From positions 14,249,239-14,313,238 of the forward strand of contig OY747715.1 of the NCBI GenBank assembly GCA_963556495.2: a stretch of DNA of 64,000 bases, given 5' to 3'. The notes below the pieces were generated by a model, which had not been told where the DNA came from, did not search any database, and worked only from the letters and a program-made list of their open reading frames with translations. The position numbers and the translations under genes were made by a program. Of this stretch, positions 23,816 to 35,850 are shown in pieces; position 1 is the first letter of the stretch; every line of letters starts with the position of its first letter. This DNA is from Valencia hispanica (lineage: Eukaryota; Chordata; Actinopteri; Cyprinodontiformes; Valenciidae).

Positions 23816-26800
23816 TACTTGTACTTTCTGCAGAATATGCATATTCTAATTTTCTGTATAGAATATCTTACTTTCCATAGTTGACATTTCTGCTTCGTCT
23901 CTATTTTTTTTGTTTGCTATTATTACCAACTTCTAGATGTACTTGTGTACTTTCTACTTGCCTGTCACTTGCCACTGACACACTGAATTCTATTTTCTGT
24001 TCTGTACTATTTTATTTCATTTGTGCTGTTATCTCAGTCAGGGTCTAAAGCACCCTCTTTAGCAGCTTTGATAAAATTGACTTTGAGTACAACACAATTT
24101 AAACTGCAAAACACAACCCAACTTAATGTGATATTCAGGCAAAAGCAGGAAATTGTTTTTTTTAATTAGTAGTATGGGATTTTCAAGGCATATGACACAA
24201 CCAGTCAATTTGAACACAATGTTTGGATTTTTGCCTGGTCTCACACCCTGACATCCAAAGGAACTACAATACATGGTTTCTCTTTAATAGAAACGTGAGA
24301 CATCAAAAATGTTGATTGTATACACAAGATTCATGAATGTTTTAGGATTAAACACAAATGTGGAGTATACACAGTTTTTAAACATGCATGGAAACAAAAA
24401 AAATTTAAATTCTACTTTGTGTGTATTTGGGTCAGTGACATCACAAGTGGCAAAAAAGTCAAGCTGACCAGACGGCGTTAGTATACAAAACAGCGTACGA
24501 GCAACTTTTGAAAGATTTTAACGGATTCTGAAGCATTTATCCTAGTCTGCTCTGGTGCATTTCACAAACAGCTTCCATTTCACATGATAAACAGAGCTCT
24601 GATCAGTTATGTAAATTTTGTCTGGAAAAATCAATATTTTAATATGAAATAGAAAAATACGTAGAAAATACAACCACAATATGTTATGACTGTGACAAAC
24701 TATTTAAAATACGTTTGAAAGTGTCTCGAGAAGCTTTAATAGCACATCTCATTTTCTTCCTGATTAATACCCATCTATAGTGTTTTCCCTTGGCCACCAG
24801 GGAAGTATTCTGAATATTAGTGAAAACATGGATGGCAGCCACAACAACAAGCTAGGTTGTCCAGTTTCTGCTAAGCAAAACTGGATTTCTGAATGTTAAG
24901 TAAAATATTATACCACATACCTACTTCTAATTGGTAAACTAAGGAGATAATAGAAGTTGGTCACTTTTAAAATTGGATTTAAAATCAAGATGTGTCTCTT
25001 TTTGAGAGAATACCTAAAATATTTTACATGTTTTATTTAATGTGACTTTTAATGATACCTAACTGCTATGTTTTAGAACATTTTAAGGATTTTATTGATT
25101 TGTTTTTTAATTAAACAGCTGTTAAAAATGCTGAAAAATCAAAACTTTTCTATTACCATTTGTTATTTGGACAGTGAATATAAAAATAAAATTTTATCAG
25201 TTGTTTGTATATATTCATTCTCTTTTACGGAATTTTCATAGTGCATTATTTTTAGCAAATCAACATAAATTAAAAAGTTAAAATGAAATCAAATTAATTG
25301 GATTAGTTTTTATTATTTGGCTAATTTTTACAGACAAATTCATGCTGGATTATTTTGGAGTAATTTGACAAATAGTTGAAATGTCCATCTGTGGTTAGCA
25401 GTGGCTCTACCAACATCTGCACAAAGTTAAACTGTTAGAATATAAACAAGCTGAATAGAATGCTCATTCGTGTCATTCTTAAATGTTCTATTACTCTAAA
25501 AAACAGTTTTCAGTACATTTTATAGTAGGAAAATCTTCATATTGGCTGGTTATTGGTGTGCATATCTATTTAGCTCCCCACCACATCCCAGTTATGCAGA
25601 TGTCTTGTTTAGACAGGAAAATGGTTCCATGCTAATTTTTTCATTGCTTTGAATTCAGTCACTGGAGCAAAACAAATGCAGCAAGCCAACGGTTTCCCCC
25701 ATCCATCTGCATCTGAATTTGACAACATGCTAACGAGTGGTGCACAAGTGAAAAATCTGAAGCTTGTTTCTTCCAACAATTTAATGTCACCTTTGTCCAA
25801 ACTGTGACAACCATCTGTAACATGACAGGAATGAAGATGTTGTACATGGGGTACCTGCAGCCTCTTGTCGCAAACCAACCAACTCCTTTGCATGCCATGC
25901 AGGAAGGATTGCCCTGCCCTGCAACATGTCAATCGCCCTATTACGTAGGTAGAGCCAGTTGGAAACAATTTAAAACAGAGCTATTAAATTTAACTGAATG
26001 GGAGTGGTGAGCTTGAGTTAGGCAATATGTTTATGCAGACATCTGCACAAGACAAAACAATCAGAATAGAAGCAGGACAGGTGGCCTGTAACACAGCACT
26101 AATTTAAATGGTGACCTATCCCGTTTGCCCTAAAAGCAGCAGAGTTTGAAAAGCTGACAAAAGGGCAGCAATTCATTAACCAAATGGAGGAAACGCCCAG
26201 AGGAGAGAAAAAAAGGCACAAGCCTACTGTAGCAATGTCTCTTACAATTACTCCACCCACAGGTACATCAATCACTCTGGCCACAACGGTAATAAAAAGG
26301 ATATTTTCTGTGGGTAATGTCTACCAGCAGAAAGATTAACCTTTTGTTAAGCTTTACATAACTGCCTCAATATTTATCTAGTTGAACAAAAAAGCCCTTT
26401 GTCTTCTGTTATTCCCTCTGATCCATCATCTTCAACACATCTATAAAACTGATGTACCGGTGACCACTAAATAGCTGACAGTTTAGGATTTGTTCAGGGC
26501 CACTTCCGCAGCATCAGTCATTGAGCTGCTGTTGTTGTACAAAACTACTTCAAGGTGAGACATCGAAGTTTTAATACACTTATTAAAAAACTGCATTAAC
26601 ATGGAGTATTAGATTTAATTAGAGATTTTATTCTGCTTCCTTCAAATTCAGGAATGTACATACACTAATAAAACGTTTTCTTTAAATAAATTGCAAAAAC
26701 TGAGGTGATAATGTCATGGCGTTGCAAGATTTTGGTTATTTCACAATATTTAGGTTAAATAGGAGTTACACCTATGGAAGTACTTTAGGGAAATGACTGA

Positions 26801-28699
26801 AACATGCTGATTTTGATGCATTTGGAGGAAAAAACAGGAAATTTTAAAATCTCAAGATTTGAATCAAGTTATGAGGATGCTTTGCTGCAAGAGGGACTGG
26901 TATACTTCACACATTTGTGCTGCGTATGGGTTAGAGGTCAAAGTGGCCTTAGTGGTGCAGATGCTCATTGGTGCATATGGGGCTGTAACCCCCAAACTGT
27001 GAGAATGGCTACAGCAGATTTCAGGAAGAACCTCTGAGAACTCCAGAGAGCAGTCTTAGGAAAGCTCTCATACAGTGATGATTTATAGGAGGAGCGGACC
27101 CTTTGTTTGCCTTCTGTCTAACCTTTGTGATAAATACAAGAAGATCTGCATTCATATCTGGTACTTCTTGTACTTCTTGTATTTTAGCTGGTTGGCATCT
27201 GAATTCTTAATTGTGCTTTCCAGGAAGCCAACCTTAACTGCCATTCTCTGACAAACCTTTATACCACAGTTGCGGATCCAGTTCATTCTCAACAACAGAT
27301 TCTTGCTGTTGTACTCATTTCATCCGCGTCTGCCATCAGGTAGTCTTTATTACCAGTTAGACGTTTAAAAAAGCATTTTTAGGGACAACAAAATTGCAAA
27401 CTCTTTTTTTATCATATTGTTGTGTATTTAAGGAAACACACTGAATGATAGAACTCAACTTTCCCCAAAATATAGTTAATTATAGGTAATTCAGGATTCA
27501 GCACAAGGGACAATTACTTTTTCACATTGGGTCAGGCAGTTGGTTTTTTTCTTGATAAATGAAATCATCATTTGAAAACTGCTTTTCAGATTTACTCTAT
27601 CTGATATTAAAACTTATATATGATATGAAACAAAATGTGACAAAAAAGCAACAACATAAGAGATACGTATGGCTTTTTTTCAGTTTATTCCAGGGCTGTA
27701 TTTGACTCCTTTATATAACAGCCTAGAGGTGGCTCAGAGCTATTCGTGTTTTGATCGGAGGTGATAATCTCTCACATTTAATGAAAAACAGGGATCCAAG
27801 CAGGGATCAGAACCTCAGACAATGAAAATGGGAGACAACATGAAATATTCAGAAAATCTTACATTTTTATTGAGATTCCTGCAACGTAAAGCTGCTGTCC
27901 AGAGAAAATATTTATGCATCAAAGTTTTATAAATCTTATAGAATAGGATTCGAGTTTCCACCTTATAAGCTGTCAATTAAGGTGCATGTGCATCAGTCAA
28001 ACCTGTGAAGATGGGTCTGCGAAAACAGGCCACTTCGTGTCTTCCTGTTTAAAGTCGCCATATTGGAGGAGAGCGGTCCTGGAGAAGTCGCTTACCTCGG
28101 AAATGTCCATGCCAACAATGAAATCGGGCGATGATCGATGCTGCTTGCTGCTTCCCTCTTTGACCCAGTGTGACACCACAGGTGATGCACGTGCACAATT
28201 GTTGAGGTGGAGCGGGGGGAGCAGTGTGTGGGGGGGGGGGGGCCTTGGTACATTAGATTAAAAAAATCTCCCTCTCCCTCAAATAATCTGGACAGCAGTT
28301 TTAATGATTTTATTCATCACTGAACAGGCCAAAAAAACTGATGTGTGAGGGCTATGGTGATTACATTTTGGTTTTTTATTGGTAACAAATGGAATATGGT
28401 ATTATGTGCACAAAATGGAAGTATAAGGTGACCCAGATTGTTTTTGGTTCGGTTTCACTTCATTTTCAGGGTTCTAGCAGTTCAACGAGGAAACACAGAG
28501 TTCTGCACTTTGTTTTCATACACAGACGTTTCTCTATTTGTACGTAAAAATCAAAGCTTCATTGTTTTGGTACAGATGTGTCTTAAAAGAGTGGTGTGTT
28601 TCACGGTTTAACTTTAGATACAGGACTGTTTCTGACACTGAAGATTGGAAATACTGTATGTTGAAAGATTGTCCAGAGAATCAGTTTATGGATGGTGAC
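23816..28699. other. Long AT-rich unique stretch
   Basis: No gene or recognisable element in nearly 4.9 kb. Open frames at 25609-26010 (both strands) and 27986-28261 lack motifs. A run of 13 G occurs at 28230-28242. A GC-richer patch lies at about 28030-28240. Confidence 0.45.
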
Positions 28700-28765
28700 T
28701 TTTTTTGTAACTGCCTTGAGATATGTGTTGTGAATTGGCGCTAAATAAATAAATGAATGAAGTAA
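28700..28765 (+). mobile_element. L2-type LINE 3' tail
   Basis: CTGCCTTGAGATATGTGTTG then TGAATTGGCGCTAAATAAATAAATGAATGA, the same 3' end as the L2 copy finishing at 35515. Only the tail is left. Confidence 0.75.
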
Positions 28766-30456
28766 ATAAATACATGTAAATAAATGAACTAAAGTATCGA
28801 ATTTGAATGAAACCTCAAATAAATTTAATTGAAGGCCAGCAGTGTGGGGATTTAATTGGCTAACAAGACTCAAAATGAGCTAATAGATTTTATTTATGTA
28901 AGCATATTTTTCTTTCCATAGATATTGCAAAAAAAGCCTATTTCGTTATAAGATTTCACCAAAACCTCATCCTAACTATTTAGGATAAAATAAGGTCTCA
29001 CCCAGGGAAGAAAATCTTGTCGTCACTGCATCTACTTCTCATTGAGCTTCAAGGAGATGCTCAGCCGTCAGGCATAGTGCCATGAAGTGGAGATAGAGCT
29101 CTGACAAAGTAGCAGATAAAAGAGCAGACCAGTAACACAGAAGAGACAGACGGAAGTAAAGACAGATTTATTGACAACAACGTGAAGATGTGAAGGATCT
29201 GGAAATCAAGGGAACATTCCACCCTGAGCAGACATGATGAAGAGACATAGAAAGAAACCTTAATGGAACAGCTGGGGCAGAGAGGAGAAGATAGAAGATA
29301 GCAGGGAGACAGAGAAAATTGTGCCAATGATAAGCAAATGTATAAAGGTGAGCAGAGAATGGAAGGAAGAGAGGCAAGTTCGGGGGGAAAAGCATTAAGG
29401 ATTAAAGAAAAACAACTGAGAAGAACAGGATGGATGCAGACAAGAGAGTGAGAGATAAAGAACGAAAGAAAGGAGAAAACAGCATTTCTAAGCCAACCAA
29501 GAGGTGTCCCAGCTGTGTTTACATGACCTCTGACCTCAAAGCCACTCCAATCTCTTCAAGACCTCAGTTTGACTCGTAGACCTTCAGTCTCACAAGCATT
29601 TCACCTCAGCACGCCTGCAAACAGCATATAACAGCAATGCATGTTTTATCACACAACGTAAATTTTTAGGAAGTATAACAAGTTTTGCATAACTTTAATA
29701 TTCTATAATGGTTTTGCATTTCTGAGATCATTCAACACTTTTCTATGGATTTGGGCAGCTAGATTTCTGTTTAGTGCCTGATAATTTTCAAACTAATCTC
29801 CAATGCAATGCATCAGCCTTTCTTATGACATATATCATACAATTCATTTGAAAAGCTAGCAAATCTAAAGAGTTGTTGGAAAGTTGTGGGTACAATAAAG
29901 GCCAAATACTTTTTTCACCTAACAGTGCATGTATTTGGACAGAAAATAGGCCCTTCGGTTTGCCAAACAAATGTATCAAACAAATAAAGCAGGGCCGTAA
30001 TGTACGGAACTCAAGTGTCGAAATTTATTTGCACTGCGCAACTTTAAGAAGCGCACCAACACTAAGCATAGAGGACTCCCAGCTATCCCTAAAATAAGCT
30101 TTTTGGAAACATTAGGGTTACCTTTTATGGTAAAGTGACAACAGTGAGAGAAAGGTAGACCTCAAACAAAGTCAAGCCAAATGTTACTGGAAGGTTAAAA
30201 TCCAAAACCAGTTTCCTGTTGTTTGCACGACAGCAGATTTCCATCCACTACTGCTTTGAGGGGAATCCTTCGGACCAGAGTGGTTTTCCCAACAGGTGTG
30301 CTTCTATAGTGCCTTCAAGTACAACTAATACACTGGATTTTCAATATATCAAAACAACTCCAAAGTGTTTCAAGCATTCTTATTGGCAACTGCGAAACAA
30401 TCTGATTTAAAAATTCTTCAAACACTGACTATTTTCAGGTGTTTTATTATTGTATA
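28766..30456. other. Unique sequence with a purine-rich block
   Basis: About 29080-29480 is strongly biased towards A and G on the plus strand (GAGA, GGAAG and AAAGA runs). No gene is seen. The rest is ordinary AT-rich DNA. Confidence 0.5.
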
Positions 30457-30479
30457 ATCCATCCATCCATCCATCCATC
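30457..30479. repeat. (ATCC)n microsatellite
   Basis: Five to six ATCC units. In fish these often mark the tail of the repeat family seen at 48401-48528, but nothing else of that family is visible here. Confidence 0.85.
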
Positions 30480-31599
30480 ATAATTGACTAAATTAAACCA
30501 CATCTCCAGTCAGTTACATACTGGACAATTTTTGAAATAGATCATATCAATAAAATCTAATAATTGTCAGAAAATCTTGATTTTCTTTGTTCACTGATGA
30601 TTAAATACAAAATCAAAAGACACGTTTGTTTGTTGTTCTTCATTGAAGCTTACCAAAAAAATACAGACCCGTGGCTTTTAAATTGAGGAAAGTACCGAAC
30701 TGTTACGCCCCTACAACTGGAATTTTGATGTGTGTTGGCAAATGCAGCAGGAGCACATTGAGCTGTCAGTAAAACTTGAAACGAACTATATAAGTTCAGT
30801 CAGTTCTTTTACTTTTCTTTCTTTCTTTCTTTATTAAATTAGGACAATGAATATTGATCAACATATCAGCAGAAAAAATATCAATGTAAATATGCCAGAA
30901 TTAGCATAATAGCTAAATTGCATCTGCTGTCCTATGGCAGGCACCATAAAACACTTTTACACATTCATTACATTTTACGTACAGTGCATCACAAAGACCA
31001 GTTACATCAGCAAACAAAAACATCAAAACATAAAATAGGGTGGATTTTAAACCACTGTTTTAATGTTTTCTTGAAAGTCATATCATTCTCAGTGTTTCTA
31101 ATATGAGCTGGTAGTTCGTTCCATGACTGCGTGCCTCTGATAGACACCACCATTTGGCTGAATTTAGTCCTGTGCCGTTGTATATTACATTCACCCCTGG
31201 TGAGCGCTCTTGTATTGATTCTATTTTGCATTTTCTATTGTAAAAAATCCTGCAATGGTGGAGGTGCAAGCCCATTCAAGACCTTAAAAACAAGGCAGAC
31301 ATCCAGAAATGTCTGATAATTATCCATGTCTAAAATATCATGTCTGATTAAAATGTTACAATAATGAAAATGGATAGGCTTCCTGTCTAAAAATTCTCAG
31401 CGTTCTCTTGAAGAGAGATTTGATAGGTGTAAAGGTGCTCTCTGATGTATGAGACCATGTTGTGTAACAATACCTTATGCGAGTAAAAATCACTGCGTGC
31501 ATATAAACCTTTGCTAATTCAAAAGCCAGAAAAGGTCTTATGTGGTGGAAATTTGACAAACTAAATCTAATATTATTTGAAATTTATATATATTATATA

Positions 31600-31603
<4 letters not shown>

Positions 31604-31673
<70 letters not shown>
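31604..31673. repeat. (TA)n(CA)n microsatellite
   Basis: About 15 TA units followed by about 20 CA units, at the edge of the piggyBac-like remnant. Confidence 0.95.
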
Positions 31674-31676
<3 letters not shown>

Positions 31677-31787
31677 CACAAGAAGATGTGAACAAAATAG
31701 TTACAAAAACTGTCTATCTAAAAAAATCTAAGAACACAAAAAAAAAAACATCTATATAAAATGGCTGACAGAGCTATTAGCATTAGC

Positions 31788-31932
31788 TAGTTGGGACATA
31801 CTTCTCTTCCTCCGGTAAAATCAGGTTTTCCTCTTCTGATGACGAGTCCTCAACACAAACCTCCGATGAACTATCATTCCAAATAATCGCCAGGGCTTCG
31901 TCAGTGATGATTCTCTTCTCTTAAAGCGCCAT
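31788..31932 (-). pseudogene. piggyBac-type transposase N-terminus, remnant
   Basis: From an ATG at 31932 the frame reads MAL, a stop (31921-31923), then EKRIITDEALAIIWNDSSSE and VCVEDSSSEEENLILPEEE before a stop. A basic start, then 'T.EEAL..I', then a serine/acidic-rich stretch is the usual N-terminal layout of piggyBac-like transposases. The catalytic DDD domain is absent. The identification rests on this short motif pattern together with the TTAA boundary. Confidence 0.45.
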
Positions 31933-33382
31933 TTTCCGAACGCAAACAAAACAATCGAAGCTGAATCGTCACCTGCTCATCTGATCACCTGATCACCTGC
32001 GCGTAACTGCGTCACAGCGCTCGCCCCCGAGGTAAACAAAACATCAGACATACGGTTAGAATCGTAAGATCCTATAGAATCACGCTGACATCAGAACTTT
32101 GAAGCAGATTGGACAAAGCAAATGTTTACATGGGAAAAAGTTCACAGTGCGCATGTCAGACAAGGTTGAGCTTCTTCGAATCAAATGTAAAAAATAACGG
32201 CAAAGGATTACGTCTTTTTCACTTTTTCTTTTCTAAATACACACTGGATATTTTAGTTATTCTGGAAATACAGTCATATCAAGGTGGATTATTTTTTTCA
32301 GCACAGAAAAAACAAAGGTAAGAAAAAAATGTTGTTTTTCAAATGCTTGCTCGGTTCTGTTCGGCAGAGTGACCGACAGGTTCGGTTGAATGTGTTCATA
32401 TAAAAATCGCAAAATAGCACAACTGTTCCTTTAACTGCTTGTTATTTTGTCTGGGTTTGGAGGTCACATAAAATATTTATATGAGTCTTTAGCTGAGATT
32501 CTGAGGTTTATAATGATAGGAAATGCTTAGCAATCAGTGACCACAGGTCAACTAAATTCGAACATTTCCCCGCCCTTCCCCCACAGTGACCTGGCGCCGG
32601 GTCTGTGGGGTTTAAGAGGTTAAGATGTAGACAATAGTTTTGAAGCCAGCAGGAGATTGGTACCATGGCTCCAGAGAGTATGGCAGCAGCTCCTTGTTTA
32701 GTTTTTGCATGCACATACAACACAGTATCATCTGCATATAACTGCATTTTTATGCTTGGACAGACAATTGGTAAGTTATTGACATAATAAACTGAATAAA
32801 ATGGGTCCTATTATTGAGCCTCCAGCAGTGCAAGTGAGATAAATTGCATTTCCTATTTGTACAGCTTGCTTTCTTTCTGCCAAATATGATCTCATCCAGG
32901 AGTGAGCATTTTTTGAGAAATTTTAATTTGTTAATTTTGCCAAAAGCAAGTCATAAATTATGGTATCAAAAGCACGTTTTAAGTCTAAAAAGAAACAGCA
33001 CCTACAAATCCGCCCTGATCTAAAAGGCTCTTTACATTCTCGGGAAGGTAGCAAGTGGCTGTTTCTGTTGAGTGGAATTTAATGAAATCCGAACTGCATT
33101 GTGTGGAGAGGGGTATGTCCACTATTCAGGTGTTAAGTTAATTGCATGGCCACCGACCTTTCTGCTATTTTTTTAAATGATTGGTAAATTACTTATTGGC
33201 CGATAATTCTCTGGTTTTGTCTTGTCACCAGCTTTGAAGACTGGTGTAATTCTTGCAGTCTTCCATGTTGTTCACATTAATTTATTGACAAATTGATCAG
33301 GTGTGTGAAAGGACTAGCAAAAGCCTCATTATGAAGTTTTTTAAAAATTGTTGTTAGCCGAAATGCATCTCTGGCCTTGGAG

Positions 33383-33418
33383 CCCTTAAAGGCTGTAAGG
33401 CTGTAAGGCCTTTAAGGG
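33383..33418. repeat. 11-bp-arm inverted repeat at the LINE/L2 junction
   Basis: CCCTTAAAGGC, 14-nt loop (with a repeated TGTAAGGC), then the exact complement GCCTTTAAGGG. It sits where the minus-strand LINE meets the plus-strand L2. Confidence 0.85.
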
Positions 33419-33474
33419 TAATAGCTGTAATTAAACCTTTACTCAAGAAACCTTCTCTTGATCAAGATGACTTA

Positions 33475-34194
33475 GTGAATTACAGACCTATATCTGACCT
33501 TCCTTTCTTATTCAAAGTCCTTGAGAAAATTGTTGCTAATCAAGTCTGCGAGCATCTAAACAGTAACGAGCTGTTTGAAGAGTTTCAGTCAGGTTTTAGA
33601 GCTCATCATAGCACTGAAACAGCACTGGTGAAGGTTACTAATGATATTCTCATGGCCTCAGATAATGTACTTGTGTCTGTTCTGGTTTTGTTAGATCTCA
33701 GTGCTGTTTTTGACACAGTCGATCATAATATTCTCTTAGAAAGGCTTGAACATGTTGCAGGGATCAAAGGAACAGCACTAGGCTGGTTTAAATCATATTT
33801 GTCTGATAGATTCCAGTTTGTTCATCTAAATGATAAATCTTCTTCACTCTCAAGGGTTACTTGTGGAGTTCCACAGGGTTCTGTGCTTGGACCAATTCTG
33901 TTCACCATATATATGCTCCCAATTGGTAGAATCATTAGACAGCATGGGATAAATTTCCACAGCTATGCCGATGATACACAACTATATTTATCCATAAATC
34001 CTGATGAACCCAGTCAGTTAGGTAGATTACAGGCATGTCTGGAAGACATAAAAACATGGATGAACCTAAACGTTTTGCTTTTAAATTCTGACAAGACAAA
34101 AGTTGCTGTCATTAGACCAGAAGATCTTAAACAGAAACGGATTAGTCAATCACTTCATCTGGATGGCATTAAATTGCCCCCAGTAATAACGTAA
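33475..34194 (+). pseudogene. L2 reverse transcriptase domain
   Basis: About 240 codons of RT that read cleanly. NYRPISDLPF at the start; STETALVKVTNDIL near 46-59; VLLDLSAVFDTVDHNILLERL (about 71-91, first catalytic Asp); TCGVPQGSVLGPILFTIY (about 129-146); SYADDTQLYLS (about 163-173, catalytic Asp pair); WMNLNVLLLNSDKT. All catalytic residues are present. No endonuclease or own start lies upstream, and the frame stops a few codons before homology to NLGVI, so no full polyprotein can be made. The first codon given is simply the first in-frame start codon. Confidence 0.9.
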
Positions 34195-34227
34195 AGAACC
34201 TTGGTGTTATTTCCCTTACAGAAAAAC

Positions 34228-34444
34228 CACATGAATTTCACATGTGGTTACATGTGGTTCACATGTGAATCACATGTGCAGCACATGTGCAAATATGTGG
34301 TTTTGGAACGTTTTTTGTGTGATCCACATGTGAAGCACATGTGATCCACATGTGATCCACATGTGAACCACATGTGAACACCACATGTGAATCACATGTT
34401 AATTACATGTGGTTCACATGTGAATCACATGTAATTAAAATGTG
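34228..34444. repeat. 11-bp-periodic array of CACATGTG palindromes
   Basis: Eleven exact CACATGTG octamers plus several one- or two-base variants, spaced almost strictly 11 bp apart. Block one starts at 34228, 34239, 34249, 34260, 34271, 34282 and 34292. A 25-nt spacer with a T run follows. Block two starts at 34325, 34336, 34347, 34358, 34369, 34382 (one 13-bp step), 34393, 34404, 34415, 34426 and 34437. Linkers are mostly ATC, AAC, AAT or GTT. Every unit is an E-box (CANNTG) in both orientations. It stands in place of L2 coding sequence. Confidence 0.93.
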
Positions 34445-34759
34445 ATTCATTGGCTCCCTGTTAAATCCAGAATAGAATTTAAGATCCTTCTTCTTACATA
34501 CAAAGCCCTTGATAATCAAGCTCCATCATACATCAGAGATCTAATTGTTTCATATGTTCCCAACAGAGCACTTCGCTCTCAGACTGCAGGTTTACTTGTA
34601 GTTCCTAGGATTTCTAAAAGTAGAATGGGAGGCAGATCTTTTAGTTATCAGGCTCCTCTCCTGTGGAACCAGCTCCCAGCTTTAGTCTGTGAGGCAGACA
34701 CTCTGTTTACTTTTAAGGCCAGGCTTAAAACTTTCCTTTTTGATAAAGCTTATAGTTAG
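34442..34759 (+). pseudogene. L2 ORF2 C-terminus
   Basis: Reads IHWLPVKSRIEFKILLLTYK, then ALDNQAPSYIRDLI, a stretch of RALRSQTAGLLVVP type, FSYQAPLLWNQLPA and LFTFKARLKTFLF, ending at a stop: the conserved C-terminal end of fish L2 ORF2. It is in frame and undamaged, but separated from the RT by the CACATGTG array. Confidence 0.9.
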
Positions 34760-35455
34760 AGTGGCTAAGGTCATCCTGAGCTATCTCTGTAGTTATGCTG
34801 CTATAGGCTTAGACTGCTGGAAGACAGACTTACCAATTTTCTTCACTCTGCTACTTCCTTTTCTCCTACGACTCTCCAGTTGTATTACAGTACATTCTGT
34901 TATTTCGACTGTTAACTTTGTTTTCTCTCAGTGTTTTTCTCTCCATAGAAGATATACCTGGTCTGGTATCCTGCTTGGCTGCAATGCCCTGTTGGACGGG
35001 GGGCATCGACTGGGATGATCCTCTCAGTAACTGAAGATCCACTGTGTCCTGTTATCAACTTTTTACTTTCTGTAACATAGAAAGTTCTCTTATATCAGAT
35101 CTTCTGTTCTTTCTGTGTCTCTGCTCTGTCTTCTCAAACCCCCAGACGGTCGTGGCAGATGGCCGCTCCTACTGAGCCTGGTTCTGTTGGAGGTTTCTTC
35201 CTGTTTAAGGGGAGTTTTTCCTCTCCACCGTCGCTACATGCTTGCTCAGTTTGAGGGATTACTGAAGGATTGCTGTGGTTGGAAAGTCTGCATCAACGGG
35301 GCCCAACCTCACGCCAATGACTGACGCAATCTGCTGGGATTCCTTAAATAGGAAACTTTTTAACTGATTGGAATGTTTCTATAAATGTATTGAAATGACT
35401 TCTTGTTAAGTGCCTTGAGATGACATCTGTTGTGAATTGGCGCAATATAAATAAA

Positions 35456-35514
35456 CTGAATTGAATTGAATTGAATTGAATTGAATTGAATTGAATTGAA
35501 TTGAATTGAATTGA
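35456..35514 (+). repeat. (GAATT)n pentanucleotide tail of the L2
   Basis: About 11 GAATT units directly after the L2 3' end TAAATAAACT. This is the element's own terminal repeat. Confidence 0.95.
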
Positions 35515-35519
35515 AAGGA

Positions 35520-35850
35520 TGAAATAATTTTTTTAAACATCTGGGATTATCCAGAGGTGACTATGAGATATATGGACATTTAAGGTGTGTTCTCAATTCC
35601 TCAATGACTCATTGAAGAATCTGTTAAAACTGTTTACAATATTGTCCAGATTGTCAGTTGGGGTGTCATTCACCTGGACCTGCAGTTCTCTAGAAATTAA
35701 ATTTTTGTTACGTCCTAATAGCTTATGAAGATTTTCCCATATCAGTTTTCAATTACTATTTACTTCTTCTATTATCTTAATTAAAAAAATTAGCTTTAGT
35801 CATACAAATGTGTTTAACAATCTGTTTAGATTCAGTGTTTTTGGTTGGAA
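35520..35850 (-). mobile_element. 5' continuation of the minus-strand LINE
   Basis: Minus-strand translation gives LISRELQVQVNDTPTDNLDN then IVNSFNRFFNESL, a pre-RT segment typical of the same kind of LINE whose RT lies at 30817-33380. The plus-strand L2 therefore interrupts one older element. The 5' boundary is unclear. Confidence 0.6.

Larger units (their letters stand above)
31604..32619 (-). mobile_element. piggyBac-like remnant inside the LINE
   Basis: The LINE coding sequence stops at a TTAA (32620-32623) and is replaced, reading minus, by CCTCTTAAACCCCACAGACC.., consistent with a piggyBac-type end at its TTAA target. About 690 bases further in is a transposase-like N-terminus (separate entry). 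The rest of the transposase and the opposite terminal repeat are missing. The left boundary lies in a TA/CA microsatellite, where a TTAA at 31600-31603 may or may not be the original target. Roughly 45 codons of the LINE appear to be lost at this junction. Confidence 0.55.
30817..33380 (-). mobile_element. Non-LTR retrotransposon, main (3') part, interrupted
   Basis: Minus-strand LINE read from about 33380 down to an (AAAG)n tail at about 30817-30840. Pieces in order: ITPVFK.. and LKRAFDTI (palm start); SWMRSYLAERKQAVQIGNAI and GGSIIGPILFSL (GVPQGS-type box); LYADDTVLYVHAKTKQ (catalytic Asp pair, 32715-32744); then the insertion listed separately. After it come SNFHHIRPFLAFELAKVYMH and RYCYTTWSHTSE (31356-31559) and TRALTRGECNIQRHRTKFSQ (31007-31231), the C-terminal region. 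Frames are broken in several places. The 5' side continues beyond the nested L2, at 35520-35850. Confidence 0.85.
33400..35515 (+). mobile_element. L2/Maui-type LINE, 5'-truncated, nested in the minus LINE
   Basis: Runs from VIKPLLKKPSLDQDDLVNYR (about 33420) through the RT domain, a disrupted thumb region, an intact C-terminus, a long 3' UTR and a (GAATT)n tail. The 3' UTR contains GGTTTCTTCCTGTTTAAGGG, CTACATGCTTGCTCAG and GCCTTGAGATGACATCTG. Minus-strand LINE sequence lies on both sides, so this L2 is the later insertion. Other 3' fragments of this family occur at 28700, 51237 and 63520. About 90 codons are missing between the RT and the C-terminal part and are replaced by the array at 34228-34444. 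Confidence 0.92.

Noticed and set aside
34228..34444. CRISPR-like repeat array
   Set aside because: Repeat unit is 8 bp with 3-nt linkers, in a vertebrate LINE; no spacers, leader or cas genes.
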